DNA from: Haloplanus ruber
GTDB taxonomy: Archaea > Halobacteriota > Halobacteria > Halobacteriales > Haloferacaceae
Reading direction: 5' to 3'
Length of the DNA: 64,000 bases
NCBI RefSeq assembly: GCF_024494725.1
Contig: NZ_JANHDK010000003.1
Span: 248,001 to 312,000 of the forward strand
Below, in pieces: positions 1-8,199 of this stretch (the first letter of the stretch is position 1; every line of letters begins with the position of its first letter). Both the position numbers and the translations under genes were made by a program. The notes under the pieces are model-generated. The model did not search any database. It was not told the origin of the DNA and saw only the letters and a program-made list of their open reading frames with translations.

Positions 1-1
1 G

Positions 2-823
2 GTCGGCTTGGTGAACGACCGCCTCGAGTCGCTCATCGAGGCGGTCGAACCGCCGGAACTCGCCGCGGAACTCGAACACGTCGCCCTCGCGGGCGGCAAG
101 CGCGTCCGGCCGGCGGTGACGGTGTTGACCTGCGAGGCGGTTGGCGGAGCGCCGGCCGACGCCGTCGAGTTCGCCGTGGGGATCGAACTCGTCCACAACG
201 CCTCGCTGGTGATCGACGACATCATCGACCGCTCGGACGTGCGCCGCGGCACGCCGAGCGCGTGGGAGGCGTTCGGCTACGGCCCCGCTATCGTCGCCAG
301 CGACGGGCTGCTCGGCGAGGCGTTCGCGCTCTTTTCGGAGGACGAACGCGCGATGCGAATCGTCGCCGAGGCGATGGTCGAACTCGGCGAGGGTGAGGCG
401 ACGGAACTGGTCGCCCGCCCCGAGACAGAGGCCGAGTATATGGAACTCGCCCGGCGCAAGACGGGTGTCCTCTTCCGGGCGGCGGCGGAACTCGGCGCGG
501 TCGCCGGCGGCGCCGACGCCTTCACCGTCGAGTCCCTGGGTGACTACGCCGAACGGGTCGGCGTCGCCTTCCAGATCCGCGACGACGTACTCGACGCGAC
601 CGCCGACGCGGACGCGCTAGGCAAGCCGACGGGCCAGGACGCCGAGATGGACCGCCCGTCGCTGGTCCAGGTAACGGGGCTCTCGCCCGACGTGGCAAAC
701 GAGCGGGCGCGCCGGCAGTCGGATCGGGCGCTGTCGGCGCTGGCCGCAGCCGACACCGAGGACGTCGACGCCGTCGACTACCTCCAAGACCTCGCGGAGT
801 TCGTCGTCGTTCGGGACCGCTAG
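2..823 (+). CDS. Polyprenyl (isoprenyl) diphosphate synthase, 5' truncated by window edge
   Basis: The frame is open to the left edge, so the start is missing; probably only a few residues are lost, since family members have about 40 residues before the GGKRVRP motif. Trans-isoprenyl diphosphate synthases condense IPP with allylic diphosphates in the cytoplasm to make precursors of archaeal lipids and quinones. Both aspartate-rich motifs are visible: DDIIDR followed by the basic R-R stretch, and QIRDDVLD. At about 275 residues it is shorter than the roughly 350-residue haloarchaeal GGPP/FPP synthases, so product chain length cannot be assigned. It is convergent with the DUF373 gene and overlaps its 3' end by 4 nt. 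Confidence 0.88.
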   Translation, partial: VGLVNDRLESLIEAVEPPELAAELEHVALAGGKRVRPAVTVLTCEAVGGAPADAVEFAVGIELVHNASLVIDDIIDRSDVRRGTPSAWEAFGYGPAIVASDGLLGEAFALFSEDERAMRIVAEAMVELGEGEATELVARPETEAEYMELARRKTGVLFRAAAELGAVAGGADAFTVESLGDYAERVGVAFQIRDDVLDATADADALGKPTGQDAEMDRPSLVQVTGLSPDVANERARRQSDRALSALAAADTEDVDAVDYLQDLAEFVVVRDR

Positions 824-1935
824 GCGGGGTCGGCGCCCGTCGGATACCGCGACTCCGCGACCGCGAAGGTGAGTGTGCTGAGAACGCCGAGTAGCGTCCC
901 CACGACGAGCGCAACCGCGAGATCGGTCAGGGTCAGCGTCGCCATCCCCTCGACGGGGGGCAACAGGAACCCCGAGACGGCATAGAGGACGACCGCGATG
1001 GCGGCGACGTAGAAGGGGGCGTTCAGATAGCGCCACTTGAAGCGCTCGGCGAGGTACTCGTCGGTCACCTGCCCCAGACTGCTGGTGATCCCCGCGGCGG
1101 CGAACCACTGGATCGCGCCGTTGACGAGCGCAGCGAGTACCGTCACCGCCGAGGGGTTCCCGGCGATGCCGCCCTCGACAGTGTGGAGCGTCGAGACGCC
1201 CTCGGCGCCGCCCACGACCAGGAGCGCCGCGGCGACGACGTAGGTGATGATCGTCACCCGGCCGGCATAGAGGACGTTCCGCACGCGGTCGGCGGCCTCG
1301 TCGACCGTCGATTCGAGACCGAGACCGCGGAACAGCGTATAGAGGCCGAGCAACGCGGAGATGACGCCGAGGACGGCTGCCCCCGGCACGTCGAAGAAGG
1401 TGGCGATGGTGACGAAGGGGTAGATCAACAGGAGGATACCCAGTGGCACCAGCAGGGTCCCCCGTGTCTCGGGGTCCGCGAGCACCTGCTTCATCGTGTA
1501 GTACATCGATTCCAGATTCTGCGCCTGGCGGACCACAACCCGCCGGACGCTGTCGATGGGCACCCGCGAGCGAATGACCGGCAACACCGACTCGTCTTGG
1601 GCGCCGTCGGTGATGACGATGGCCCGCACGGACTCGCCGGTCGAGAGTCCCGCCAGCACGCGGTCGACCTCCTCACCGACCGCCCGAGTGGCCCGCACCT
1701 CGCTCCCCTGAACGCCGGTGACGGCTGCCACCTCCACCTCTTCGCTCTCCTCTCGGCGGAGGTCGTCGAGTACGTGAAGCCCCTGGAACATGACGTTCAC
1801 GTCGGAATCTTCGGGGTCTGCCGTGGCGAGGTGGACGGCCGCGTCTCTGACGGCGTCCCGACCGACGACCGGTGTCTCGATGCCGGTCTTGCGACCGAGG
1901 TCGTCGTCGAGGTCCACACAGAGCACCAGGAGCAC
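820..1935 (-). CDS. DUF373 family membrane protein
   Basis: A 371-residue protein with a soluble N-terminal half (about residues 1-165, opening with LLVLCVDLDDDLGRKTG) and six predicted transmembrane helices in the C-terminal half (about 168-360). This layout and the opening motif match DUF373, an archaeal membrane family of unknown function. The N-terminal part has alternating hydrophobic strands and acidic loops (VVGRDAVRDAA; AIVITDGAQDE), suggestive of a Rossmann-like nucleotide or metal-binding fold, but that is inference. It is divergent from the small zinc-ribbon gene at 2017. No partner in the immediate context points to a pathway. Confidence 0.85.
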   Translation of the reverse strand: MLLVLCVDLDDDLGRKTGIETPVVGRDAVRDAAVHLATADPEDSDVNVMFQGLHVLDDLRREESEEVEVAAVTGVQGSEVRATRAVGEEVDRVLAGLSTGESVRAIVITDGAQDESVLPVIRSRVPIDSVRRVVVRQAQNLESMYYTMKQVLADPETRGTLLVPLGILLLIYPFVTIATFFDVPGAAVLGVISALLGLYTLFRGLGLESTVDEAADRVRNVLYAGRVTIITYVVAAALLVVGGAEGVSTLHTVEGGIAGNPSAVTVLAALVNGAIQWFAAAGITSSLGQVTDEYLAERFKWRYLNAPFYVAAIAVVLYAVSGFLLPPVEGMATLTLTDLAVALVVGTLLGVLSTLTFAVAESRYPTGADPA

Positions 1936-1980
1936 GCCACCTCGTATGCAACCCTGATATTTGCCTCTTCGGGACGATCC

Positions 1981-1990
1981 AAAGAATTAA
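1981..1990 (+). promoter_or_regulatory. AT-rich TATA-like box for the zinc-ribbon gene
   Basis: The stretch aaagaattaa lies about 31 nt before the ATG at 2017 and is the only AT-rich block there, so it is a plausible TATA box giving a leaderless or nearly leaderless transcript. Confidence 0.4.
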
Positions 1991-2016
1991 CACGTCACTT
2001 AGTCAATTGGTAACGT

Positions 2017-2217
2017 ATGTCAACCACGAACCGATCCGGGTCGACACCCTTCGCTCGACTCCGGGCGCACCTCGAGGCGTCGCGGGCGGCGTGTCCGGCG
2101 TGCGGGTTCGAGGACCCCGAGGCCGAGTGGCGAGCGACCACCACGGGTCGCCGCATCGCGTACCGGCACCGCTGTCCGAGTTGCGACGCCGTCGACGAGC
2201 GCGCACTCACCCTGTAA
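2017..2217 (+). CDS. Zinc-ribbon microprotein (HVO_0649-like)
   Basis: A 66-residue protein with one four-cysteine zinc ribbon: CPACGF near residues 26-31 and CPSCDA near 54-59, with a basic, aromatic strand between them (RRIAYRHR). It resembles the small zinc-finger proteins common in haloarchaea; the link to the HVO_0649 family is from memory of its opening and cysteine spacing. Such proteins are thought to bind nucleic acid or other proteins, but the role here is unknown. The ATG is preceded by an AT-rich box at 1981-1990. Its last 11 nt overlap the 3' end of the convergent DUF2070 gene. Confidence 0.75.
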   Translation: MSTTNRSGSTPFARLRAHLEASRAACPACGFEDPEAEWRATTTGRRIAYRHRCPSCDAVDERALTL

Positions 2218-4117
2218 GGAAGAAGATCAGGACGCTGACCGTCATCGCGACGATGATGATGACTGCGGCGAGCGCCCCGCCCATCGAGACGAGGGCGTTG
2301 GCGTGGCTGGCGAGAGTCTCCGTGCGGTCGTTACCGAACACGGTCACCGACGCTCGTTCGGTCGCCATCCCCGCCGCGACCGGTTCGAGGTCGGTGACAG
2401 CCTCGTCGACCAACCCCTCGATCAGCGCGACGAACTCGCCGTGATCGATGGCCGACCCCACCTGGTTGTCCGCCTCGACGCTGTTGACGATGTGTGTGTC
2501 GGTGGTCATCACCTCCACGGCGTCAATCGGGTCGCGGGCGGTCACCGCGTCGACCACCCGTCCCCGGAGACCGGGCACCATGTTGTTGCCGTCGACGAGG
2601 ACGTAGGCCGTATATTGTCCCTCGACTTCGGCGACCGCGACCCGCACTCCGAGAGGGCCGATGCCGTCGAGCGGGTCCCACGGTGTCCGGTCCCAGGCGA
2701 TGCCGAGGCGGAGCGGGCCGCGTGGTTCCTCTGCTAGTTGCTGTCCCGTGTGCCTGGCCGCGCTGATCATATCGAAGGCGCGCTCGCTGCCGGGCGTGAC
2801 GTGGCCCAGGTCCTCGCCCTGGAGACCGTTGTTGGAGTTGTGGGCGTCGACCAACAGGACGTCTTCGAGGCCGACAGTGCGGGCCTCGGCGGCCGCCGAG
2901 AGGCCAACGCCGTACTCCACGTCGTCGGCAAAGCCCGGGGCGTAGGTGGCGACCAGCAGCGCGTCGTCGCCGAAGCCCTGGCCGAGCATCGACGCCTCGC
3001 CCGAGGCCGTGCGGACGCTCTGTGTCGCCTCCTCGGCGTACGTGATCCGGTCGCCCGCGGCGTCGATGGCGTCGAGGATGGCATCGACCTCGCGTTCGGT
3101 CACGAGGTTGAAATCGTGGCCAGCGGTGGCGTGGGGTGGAAAGACCAGCCCCTCGGTGTGTTCGGCGACGCGGACGGGGAAGTTCCCGCCCCCGATCTCT
3201 CCCATCGGGCCGGGGTGGATCATCGGCAGGACGAACCGCGCCTTCTGGGTGCCGTCGGGCCGCTGGAAGGACAGTACCGTCACGGGGACGACTGCCTCCT
3301 CGCCCAGTTTCTCGAAGAAGTCCTCGAGTTCGCGCGACCCCTCGGCGACGTGGCCGACGAAGCCCCGGATGAAATCGAGGACCGAGACGCCGAGGCTGCG
3401 CTGCCACGGGCGGTCGATCACTCGGATGAACGTATAGACGGCGCCTGCGTAAATCACGCAGGTGACCGCGAGCAGTTGGAAGTGTCCGGCGTCGAGGATC
3501 CAGAGTTCCGGCGGCGCCTCCGAGGCCCGCGAGAGGTAGGGCATCAGGTAGGCGTCGACGAGCGGACCGCCGAGTTCCAGAAACCGGACGGTGCCGCTGT
3601 AGACAAACAGGAAGAGCGCGGAGACGACCGTCTGGAGGCTCGCGGGCACCGCGGCGATCAGGAGCGAGGACTGCGAGACGGCCATGACGACCAGCAGGCG
3701 GAAGGCGAAAATGGAGGCCAGCGCGATCACTAGGGCGTCGTAGACGAACGTCTGTCCCAGCGGCGTCACCTGCGAGACGATGCCCGCGACGATGACGATG
3801 GCCACCAGGATGACCTCACAGATCAGCGCCAGCAGCGACGACCGGTTCGGGGTGAGTTTGCCGCCGACAGCGCGGTCGACGCCGGTCGTCCCCACCGAGG
3901 CGATGACCGTCGGGAGCCCGATGAAGAAGATGCCCTGCCAGGCGTCACGGCCGAGGATGAGCAGGTTCCGCCACGTCGGCGACGTGGTCCCCGAGTCGAA
4001 GGCCGCGATGCCGGCCATCGCGGCGATCACGAGCGCGAATCCGAGGCTGGCATACCAGCTGGGCGCGGTGAAGATATACCGCGAGAGGTCCGCCAGATCG
4101 GACTGGGTCGCCGTCAT
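2207..4117 (-). CDS. DUF2070 family membrane protein
   Basis: A 636-residue protein with about six N-terminal transmembrane helices (residues about 20-245), a long soluble region (about 250-605) and a single C-terminal helix (about 612-634). The soluble part has conserved-looking patches such as MIHPGPMGEIGGGNFP, DAHNSNNG and HATAGHDFNLVT, rich in His, Asp and Gly and suggestive of a metal or phosphate site. This is the architecture of DUF2070, an archaeal family without known function. The ATG lies about 29 nt after a TATA-like GATTTACC (minus strand, 4143-4150), supporting the start. It lies directly downstream of the GMP synthase glutaminase gene on the same strand, with a 40-nt gap and its own promoter. 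Confidence 0.85.
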   Translation of the reverse strand: MTATQSDLADLSRYIFTAPSWYASLGFALVIAAMAGIAAFDSGTTSPTWRNLLILGRDAWQGIFFIGLPTVIASVGTTGVDRAVGGKLTPNRSSLLALICEVILVAIVIVAGIVSQVTPLGQTFVYDALVIALASIFAFRLLVVMAVSQSSLLIAAVPASLQTVVSALFLFVYSGTVRFLELGGPLVDAYLMPYLSRASEAPPELWILDAGHFQLLAVTCVIYAGAVYTFIRVIDRPWQRSLGVSVLDFIRGFVGHVAEGSRELEDFFEKLGEEAVVPVTVLSFQRPDGTQKARFVLPMIHPGPMGEIGGGNFPVRVAEHTEGLVFPPHATAGHDFNLVTEREVDAILDAIDAAGDRITYAEEATQSVRTASGEASMLGQGFGDDALLVATYAPGFADDVEYGVGLSAAAEARTVGLEDVLLVDAHNSNNGLQGEDLGHVTPGSERAFDMISAARHTGQQLAEEPRGPLRLGIAWDRTPWDPLDGIGPLGVRVAVAEVEGQYTAYVLVDGNNMVPGLRGRVVDAVTARDPIDAVEVMTTDTHIVNSVEADNQVGSAIDHGEFVALIEGLVDEAVTDLEPVAAGMATERASVTVFGNDRTETLASHANALVSMGGALAAVIIIVAMTVSVLIFFLTG

Positions 4118-4157
4118 CAGTCGGCCGGAGGATGCGGGGCTTGGTAAATCCCCATCT

Positions 4158-4706
4158 TCACTCGCAGCGAGCGATGAAGTTCGCGAACACCTCGTCGCCC
4201 TCGGCGGTGTGGGCGACCTCGGGGTGCCACTGCACGCCGTACAGATCTCGGTCGGGGGCGCTCATCGCCTCGATTTCGCAGACGTCGCTGGTCGCGGTGT
4301 GGGTAAAGCCCGTCGGGAGGGCGGTCACCTCGTCGGCGTGGCTCGCCCACACTCGTGTCTCGGGGGCGAGCGAGCCGATCAGCGGGTCGCCCTCGTCGAC
4401 GATCCGGACGTCCACGTCCGCGTAACCGCCGTACTCGCCGGAGCCGACCGACCCGTCGAGTTCCGTGGCCATGATCTGCATCCCCAGACAGATGCCGAGG
4501 ATCGGCACGTCAAGGTCGAGGTACTCCCCACAGCGGCCGATGCGGTCCATGTCGGGTCCCCCCGAGAGGACGAGCCCGTCCGCGTCGAGGTCGCCCGGCG
4601 GCGTGTCGTTGTCGACGATTTCGGTGTCCACGCCCGCGTCGCGGAGCGCCCGGCGCTCCAGGTGCGTGAACTGCCCGTGGTTGTCGACGACGAGGATCCG
4701 AGTCAT
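4158..4706 (-). CDS. guaA: GMP synthase, glutaminase subunit A
   Basis: Class I glutamine amidotransferase of 182 residues that supplies ammonia to the separate archaeal GMP synthase ATP-pyrophosphatase subunit, converting XMP to GMP in the cytoplasm. The nucleophile lies in GICLGMQ (about residue 73), the His-Glu pair in WHPEVAHT, and the oxyanion strand in LSGGPDM. In archaea the two GMP synthase subunits are separate polypeptides; the synthetase subunit is not in this window. A CTTTTAG box (minus strand, 4732-4738) about 28 nt before the ATG supports a leaderless start. The paralogous amidotransferases (HisH, PdxT, PurQ) fit less well. Confidence 0.93.
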   Translation of the reverse strand: MTRILVVDNHGQFTHLERRALRDAGVDTEIVDNDTPPGDLDADGLVLSGGPDMDRIGRCGEYLDLDVPILGICLGMQIMATELDGSVGSGEYGGYADVDVRIVDEGDPLIGSLAPETRVWASHADEVTALPTGFTHTATSDVCEIEAMSAPDRDLYGVQWHPEVAHTAEGDEVFANFIARCE

Positions 4707-4752
4707 TACGACCGGATAGGCCGGTAGCGCCTAAAAGATGACCGGAACCGGT

Positions 4753-5319
4753 TCACTCCCGGTCGTCTCGTTCGGCCGCCGTCTGGAAGCCAAACTCGGC
4801 TTGCTCCTTGCTCCGGCGTTCCTCGCGGGCGGCCAGCGCCTCGGCGTCCGGGTTCACGTCGTCGTCGACGCGCGCCCATCCGGCGTGGACCTTGGCGTGA
4901 CACCACCGACAGAGCGCCACCGTAATCTCGTGAGCGGGGTCGCCGTCCTCGTCGTCACCGCCGTACGACAGGTGGTGTTCCTCCAGTAACGGCCGCGTAT
5001 CCGCGTGGGCCATCCGAACCTCTTCGAGTCCGCAGCGACGACACTCCCGACCGTCGGTCGTCGAGCAGTAGTGGGGACAGTCCCGCCAGTCGTCGTCGCC
5101 GGCGGCGAGACAGTCGTAGTCGTCGTCGCGACGGTCGGCCGCGAAGGCGAGGTCGTCGTCGGCCTCCGGCCGACTGCCCGAGGGACTGTGTCCCTCGCTG
5201 TCACCGGCCCGTTCCAGCGCGAACCGACAGCGGCCGTCAGAGGTCAGGTGATCGCACCGTCCGGCGTGGGCGTAGGGGTCGTCTACGCCCACCGACGTGC
5301 CCGTCGGCGTCCGCTCCAT
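4753..5319 (-). CDS. HNH-nuclease-like zinc-binding protein (DUF7097-like)
   Basis: A 188-residue, Asp/Arg-rich cytoplasmic protein. The N-terminal part holds CDHLTSDGRCRF, and the C-terminal half holds ECRRCGL, then EEHHLSYGG, then ALCRWCHAKVHAGW: the CxxC - HH - CxxC-H pattern of HNH endonuclease folds, where paired cysteines bind structural zinc and the HH motif sits at the metal/phosphodiester site. The C-terminal tail is charged and probably disordered. Haloarchaeal proteins of this shape are annotated DUF7097; whether they cut DNA is unknown to me. It stands alone between guaA and the copper oxidase gene, 32 nt downstream of the latter. Confidence 0.7.
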   Translation of the reverse strand: MERTPTGTSVGVDDPYAHAGRCDHLTSDGRCRFALERAGDSEGHSPSGSRPEADDDLAFAADRRDDDYDCLAAGDDDWRDCPHYCSTTDGRECRRCGLEEVRMAHADTRPLLEEHHLSYGGDDEDGDPAHEITVALCRWCHAKVHAGWARVDDDVNPDAEALAAREERRSKEQAEFGFQTAAERDDRE

Positions 5320-5351
5320 GGGTCACGGTCGGGAACCCACGGGCAAGAACC

Positions 5352-6509
5352 CTACCCCTCGTAGCCCGCGTACTCCATCAGCTGCGCGAAGACGTCGGAG
5401 TCCATCGCCGACTCGTAGACGATGCCACCGACCATTCCGCCGGGGTAGGCGTCGCCGTTCATCGCGTGGCTCACCTTGTGGCAGTGCATGAGGTAGATGC
5501 CGGGGTCGGCGTCGGCCTCGAACTCGATGGTCTTGCGCTCCGCGGGCGCTATGTTGAGGATGTCCTCCTCGTACTGGGCGGCCGCCGGAATCTGCGAACC
5601 GTCCTTCTCGACGACCCGGAACCGGTGGTTGTGGGTGTGGATCGGGTGGTTCATGTAGCCGTTGTTGGCGTAGTGGATCCGCACCGTGTCGCCCTCGCTC
5701 ACCAACACGGGAGAGCCGTCCTCGGGGTGGAGCGTCCGCGGCGCGGACCGGCCGTTGATCGTGAACACGTCCGGCTGGCGGTTCCGCGGGCTGTAACTCA
5801 CATCCTGCCCCGCCATCTGCCGGTTGAGCCGGGAGTCCCAATCTTTCACCGTCATGAACAGCTCCTGATCGGCAGGCTCGTACCCCTCGGGATCGACCCG
5901 GAAGATTCCGTACATCCCCATGTCGATGTGCCGGTGGGTCTGGTAGTGACAGTGATAGAGGTGGGTCCCCGGAACGTTCGCCGGGATCTGGTAGGTGTGT
6001 TTCTCCCCCGGTTTGACGGTAATCCCCGTCGTCGTCGGGACGCCGTCGTTCTCCCACGTCTTGCGGACGCCGTGGAAGTGGACGGTGTGGGGCATGCTCG
6101 CGTCCGTATTGTCGAGGGTCACCTCGATGTCCTCGCCCTCGGTCGTCCGGATAATCGGACCGGGAACGCTCGGCTCACGGTCGTCGGCCTGCCACGCCCA
6201 GACCCGCGGCAGTTCCACCGGGCCGCCCATCGCCTCGCCGGGATGGACCGGCAACCGCGAGGAGACCGAGCGGAGCGTCACTTCGTTGTTCTGTTCGGTC
6301 ACGTCGACGACCTGTGGCTTGCCTGCGTCGGGGAGACCCCCGCCGCTTTGCTGTGCTGCCGTTGCCGTCCCCGTCGATCCAGGGGACCCGCCGTCGTTGT
6401 TCATCGGTGCCGTACAGCCGGCGAGACCGAGGACACCGGCCGTGCCGGTCGCCTTCACGAACTGCCGACGCGAGAGGTCCGTCCCGGGTGCTCCGACGTT
6501 GTCCGTCAT
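5352..6509 (-). CDS. Two-domain multicopper oxidase, Tat-exported lipoprotein
   Basis: A 385-residue cupredoxin-fold oxidase. The N-terminus is a Tat lipoprotein signal: RRQFVK at 14-19 and lipobox LAGC ending at Cys32, so the mature protein is anchored outside the membrane after a Ser/Thr/Gly linker. Domain 1 has PHTVHFHG (140-147) and HCHYQTH (186-192) with Met197; domain 2 has NHPIHTHNH (287-295) and HCHKVSH (342-348) with Met359. Both domains therefore show Cys-His-Met type 1 copper ligands as well as the HxH motifs of a trinuclear site. The ATG at 6509 is chosen because it opens the signal peptide; in-frame sequence upstream has no protein-like character. The physiological substrate is unknown; a laccase-like or nitrite-reductase-like role cannot be separated by sequence alone. 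Confidence 0.88.
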   Translation of the reverse strand: MTDNVGAPGTDLSRRQFVKATGTAGVLGLAGCTAPMNNDGGSPGSTGTATAAQQSGGGLPDAGKPQVVDVTEQNNEVTLRSVSSRLPVHPGEAMGGPVELPRVWAWQADDREPSVPGPIIRTTEGEDIEVTLDNTDASMPHTVHFHGVRKTWENDGVPTTTGITVKPGEKHTYQIPANVPGTHLYHCHYQTHRHIDMGMYGIFRVDPEGYEPADQELFMTVKDWDSRLNRQMAGQDVSYSPRNRQPDVFTINGRSAPRTLHPEDGSPVLVSEGDTVRIHYANNGYMNHPIHTHNHRFRVVEKDGSQIPAAAQYEEDILNIAPAERKTIEFEADADPGIYLMHCHKVSHAMNGDAYPGGMVGGIVYESAMDSDVFAQLMEYAGYEG

Positions 6510-6631
6510 ACAACTATGCGTTGCCGGAGTATCCACAAGTCGGGTTCGTCGGTTCCCGTCGGTCGGCAATCGCGTCGGCGGATCCCGAATATGTTCGGAT
6601 CCGACGTGGGGGGTGTGGTTCGCCGCCCGAC

Positions 6632-6799
6632 TCACCGCCGGTCGCGCTCGTCGACGTCGCGGCGGGCGACGCGCTCGGCGGCCTCGCGGTCCATCACCGC
6701 ACGGTCGTCGTGTTCCGCGCGGACGAGTCGGTACAGGACCAACGGGGCCGCCACGCCCGCCACGAGGACGAACGTGAGAACGACCGCCGTTCCGAACAT
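6632..6799 (-). CDS. Single-TM microprotein, 55 aa
   Basis: A short frame encoding 55 residues: an N-terminal hydrophobic helix (about residues 3-23, TAVVLTFVLVAGVAAPLVL) followed by a highly charged tail rich in Arg, Asp and Glu. Its ATG follows immediately on the TAA of the zinc-ribbon gene upstream (stop 6800-6802, start 6799), which is typical of a co-transcribed pair. The topology suggests an N-out/C-in membrane protein with a cytoplasmic charged tail. I recognise no family. Support is the clean start, the coherent TM-plus-tail design and the gene order; no homologue could be checked. Confidence 0.6.
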   Translation of the reverse strand: MFGTAVVLTFVLVAGVAAPLVLYRLVRAEHDDRAVMDREAAERVARRDVDERDRR

Positions 6800-7009
6800 T
6801 TAGCCCAGGAACACGTCGACGATGTCGCTTCCCGTCGACCCGGTGTCGCGGTACAGTTCCGAGTAGCCGCAGTTGACACACGACACCACTCGGAAGGAGT
6901 TGGTCTGAATGTCGAACATCTTGCTGAGGCCGCCGCCCGTGGTGGAAATCTTCCCTACGTCGGTTTCGGTGTGGCCACACTTCGGACAGCCGCGGTCGTC
7001 TCGTTCCAT
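6800..7009 (-). CDS. Zinc-ribbon nucleic-acid-binding protein (DUF2082-like)
   Basis: A 69-residue protein with CPKCGH near the N-terminus and CVNCGYSE in the second half, separated by GGLSKMFDIQTNSFRVV, the hallmark spacing of the small zinc-ribbon family with the GGG-SK-FDIQ insert (DUF2082). The usual suggestion is nucleic-acid binding; no function is proven. ATG 7009 is preferred over an in-frame TTG at 7036 because a TTCTTTG box lies about 27 nt upstream of it. The gene is followed without gap by the single-TM microprotein. Confidence 0.8.
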   Translation of the reverse strand: MERDDRGCPKCGHTETDVGKISTTGGGLSKMFDIQTNSFRVVSCVNCGYSELYRDTGSTGSDIVDVFLG

Positions 7010-7071
7010 ACGCACCGTTGGTGAGCCGTCGGACAAAGAACCGCCGTTGACTCAAAGACGCGTTTGGGCCT

Positions 7072-8031
7072 TCAGCTGTACTGCTCGTAGATGCTGTCGG
7101 CGTCGTCGGCGTTCCGCGAGGCGAGATACCGCAGGTCCTCGGCCACCGACTCGAAGGCGTCGGCCCGCTCCGGGAACTCGTCGAGGAGTTCGTCGAGGCG
7201 ATCCTCGGCGTCGTTCAACACGTCGTAGGACCGGTCGGCCGTGTCGGCGGCCCGGTCGGTTCGGTTGTCGTCGATTTCGTCGCGTGCTCGCGACAGCAGC
7301 GTGAGTCCGTTCCGGATGTCCTCCGCGTCGTCGGCGAGGGTCGTGAGGATTTCTGCCTCGTCGCCCAACTGGGCCACCTTCTCGCTGTACTCGTCCTCGC
7401 CGATAGCCTCGACGGCCGCCGCGGGTGACGATCCCTCCGTCTCGGTCCCGATGGCGTCGATTGGTTCCGCGATCTGATCGGCGGCGGTCCCGACCCGTTC
7501 GACGTCGTCCTCCGCATCGTCTAGGTCGCTGTCGTCCATGTGGGTGTACGCCTCGGTGATTGCGTCGTGTCCCTCGATGAGCCACGACTGAGCGTCGGTG
7601 GCGTGCGTGAGGAACTGCTGCATGGTGTCGATGGCGTCGATGGTCTGTTGCTGTTCCTCGGTCGTCGCCTCGGCCTCTGCCTCCACGAGCGTCCGCTGGA
7701 TGCCGTCGAGTTGGAGGAGCACCTCGCGTGCTCTGAACGACTCCGTCTCGGCCGTCACCGACAGGAGGTCGCCGGTGACTCCGTCGGTGTAGACGTAGAC
7801 GGCCTCGGAGAACTGTCCTTGTGCGGTGCTGATCAACTCCGCCGCAGCCTCCGACGCCTCCGGTTCCGGCGTGGCCGTCGCCGTGGGCGTCGCGGTTGGC
7901 TCTGGTGTTTCGGTGGCCGTCGGTTCAGGCGTCTCGGTCGGGGTCGCCGTGGCGTCCGAGTCGCTCGGCTCTCCGCCGAAGCAACCGGCCACGAGGGGGG
8001 TCAGGGCGACGAGGAAGGCACGTCGATCCAT
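7072..8031 (-). CDS. Haloarchaeal lipoprotein with T/P/E-rich stalk and helical domain
   Basis: A 319-residue exported lipoprotein. The N-terminus reads DRRAFLVALTPLVAGC, an RR-type signal with a lipobox ending at Cys17. Residues about 25-58 are an imperfect Thr-Pro-Glu repeat (TETPEPTAT units), a flexible cell-surface stalk. The remainder (about 60-319) is helical and strongly acidic with coiled-coil character (EAEAEATTEEQQQTID; DRSYDVLNDAEDRLDELLDEF). No catalytic motif is visible. A CGTTTTAC box (minus strand, about 8055-8062) lies about 27 nt before the ATG. It is divergent from the membrane protein gene at 8200. Function unknown. Confidence 0.8.
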   Translation of the reverse strand: MDRRAFLVALTPLVAGCFGGEPSDSDATATPTETPEPTATETPEPTATPTATATPEPEASEAAAELISTAQGQFSEAVYVYTDGVTGDLLSVTAETESFRAREVLLQLDGIQRTLVEAEAEATTEEQQQTIDAIDTMQQFLTHATDAQSWLIEGHDAITEAYTHMDDSDLDDAEDDVERVGTAADQIAEPIDAIGTETEGSSPAAAVEAIGEDEYSEKVAQLGDEAEILTTLADDAEDIRNGLTLLSRARDEIDDNRTDRAADTADRSYDVLNDAEDRLDELLDEFPERADAFESVAEDLRYLASRNADDADSIYEQYS

Positions 8032-8199
8032 GCTCGCCCCTGTGGTTTCGTCTCAGTAAAACGTATCGATGCTGTCAGACGTGTGTAGGACGTGAAAAGC
8101 CCGATTTCGAATGTCCGAACCGCTCTGTGCGACGTGCGTCAGACACATATCAGATTTAGATAAAAACATATACGTCGTCGTCGCCGTCAAATCCCTACG
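8032..8199. promoter_or_regulatory. Divergent promoter region, lipoprotein / membrane protein
   Basis: This 168-nt AT-richer gap carries a minus-strand CGTTTTAC box (about 8055-8062) serving the lipoprotein and a plus-strand block (gatttagataaaaacatatac, 8153-8173 region) whose ACATATAC end sits about 30 nt before the ATG at 8200. The heptamer GTCAGAC occurs near 8072 and again near 8128, a weak candidate for a shared regulator site. Confidence 0.55.

Noticed and set aside
6510-7055. N-terminal extension of the copper oxidase frame up to 7055
   Set aside because: It has no protein-like sequence, covers two other genes and precedes a proper Tat signal starting at 6509.
7850-7960. Repetitive DNA in the lipoprotein gene
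   Set aside because: Encodes a Thr-Pro-Glu-rich linker; repeat units are imperfect and short, not a CRISPR array or mobile element.
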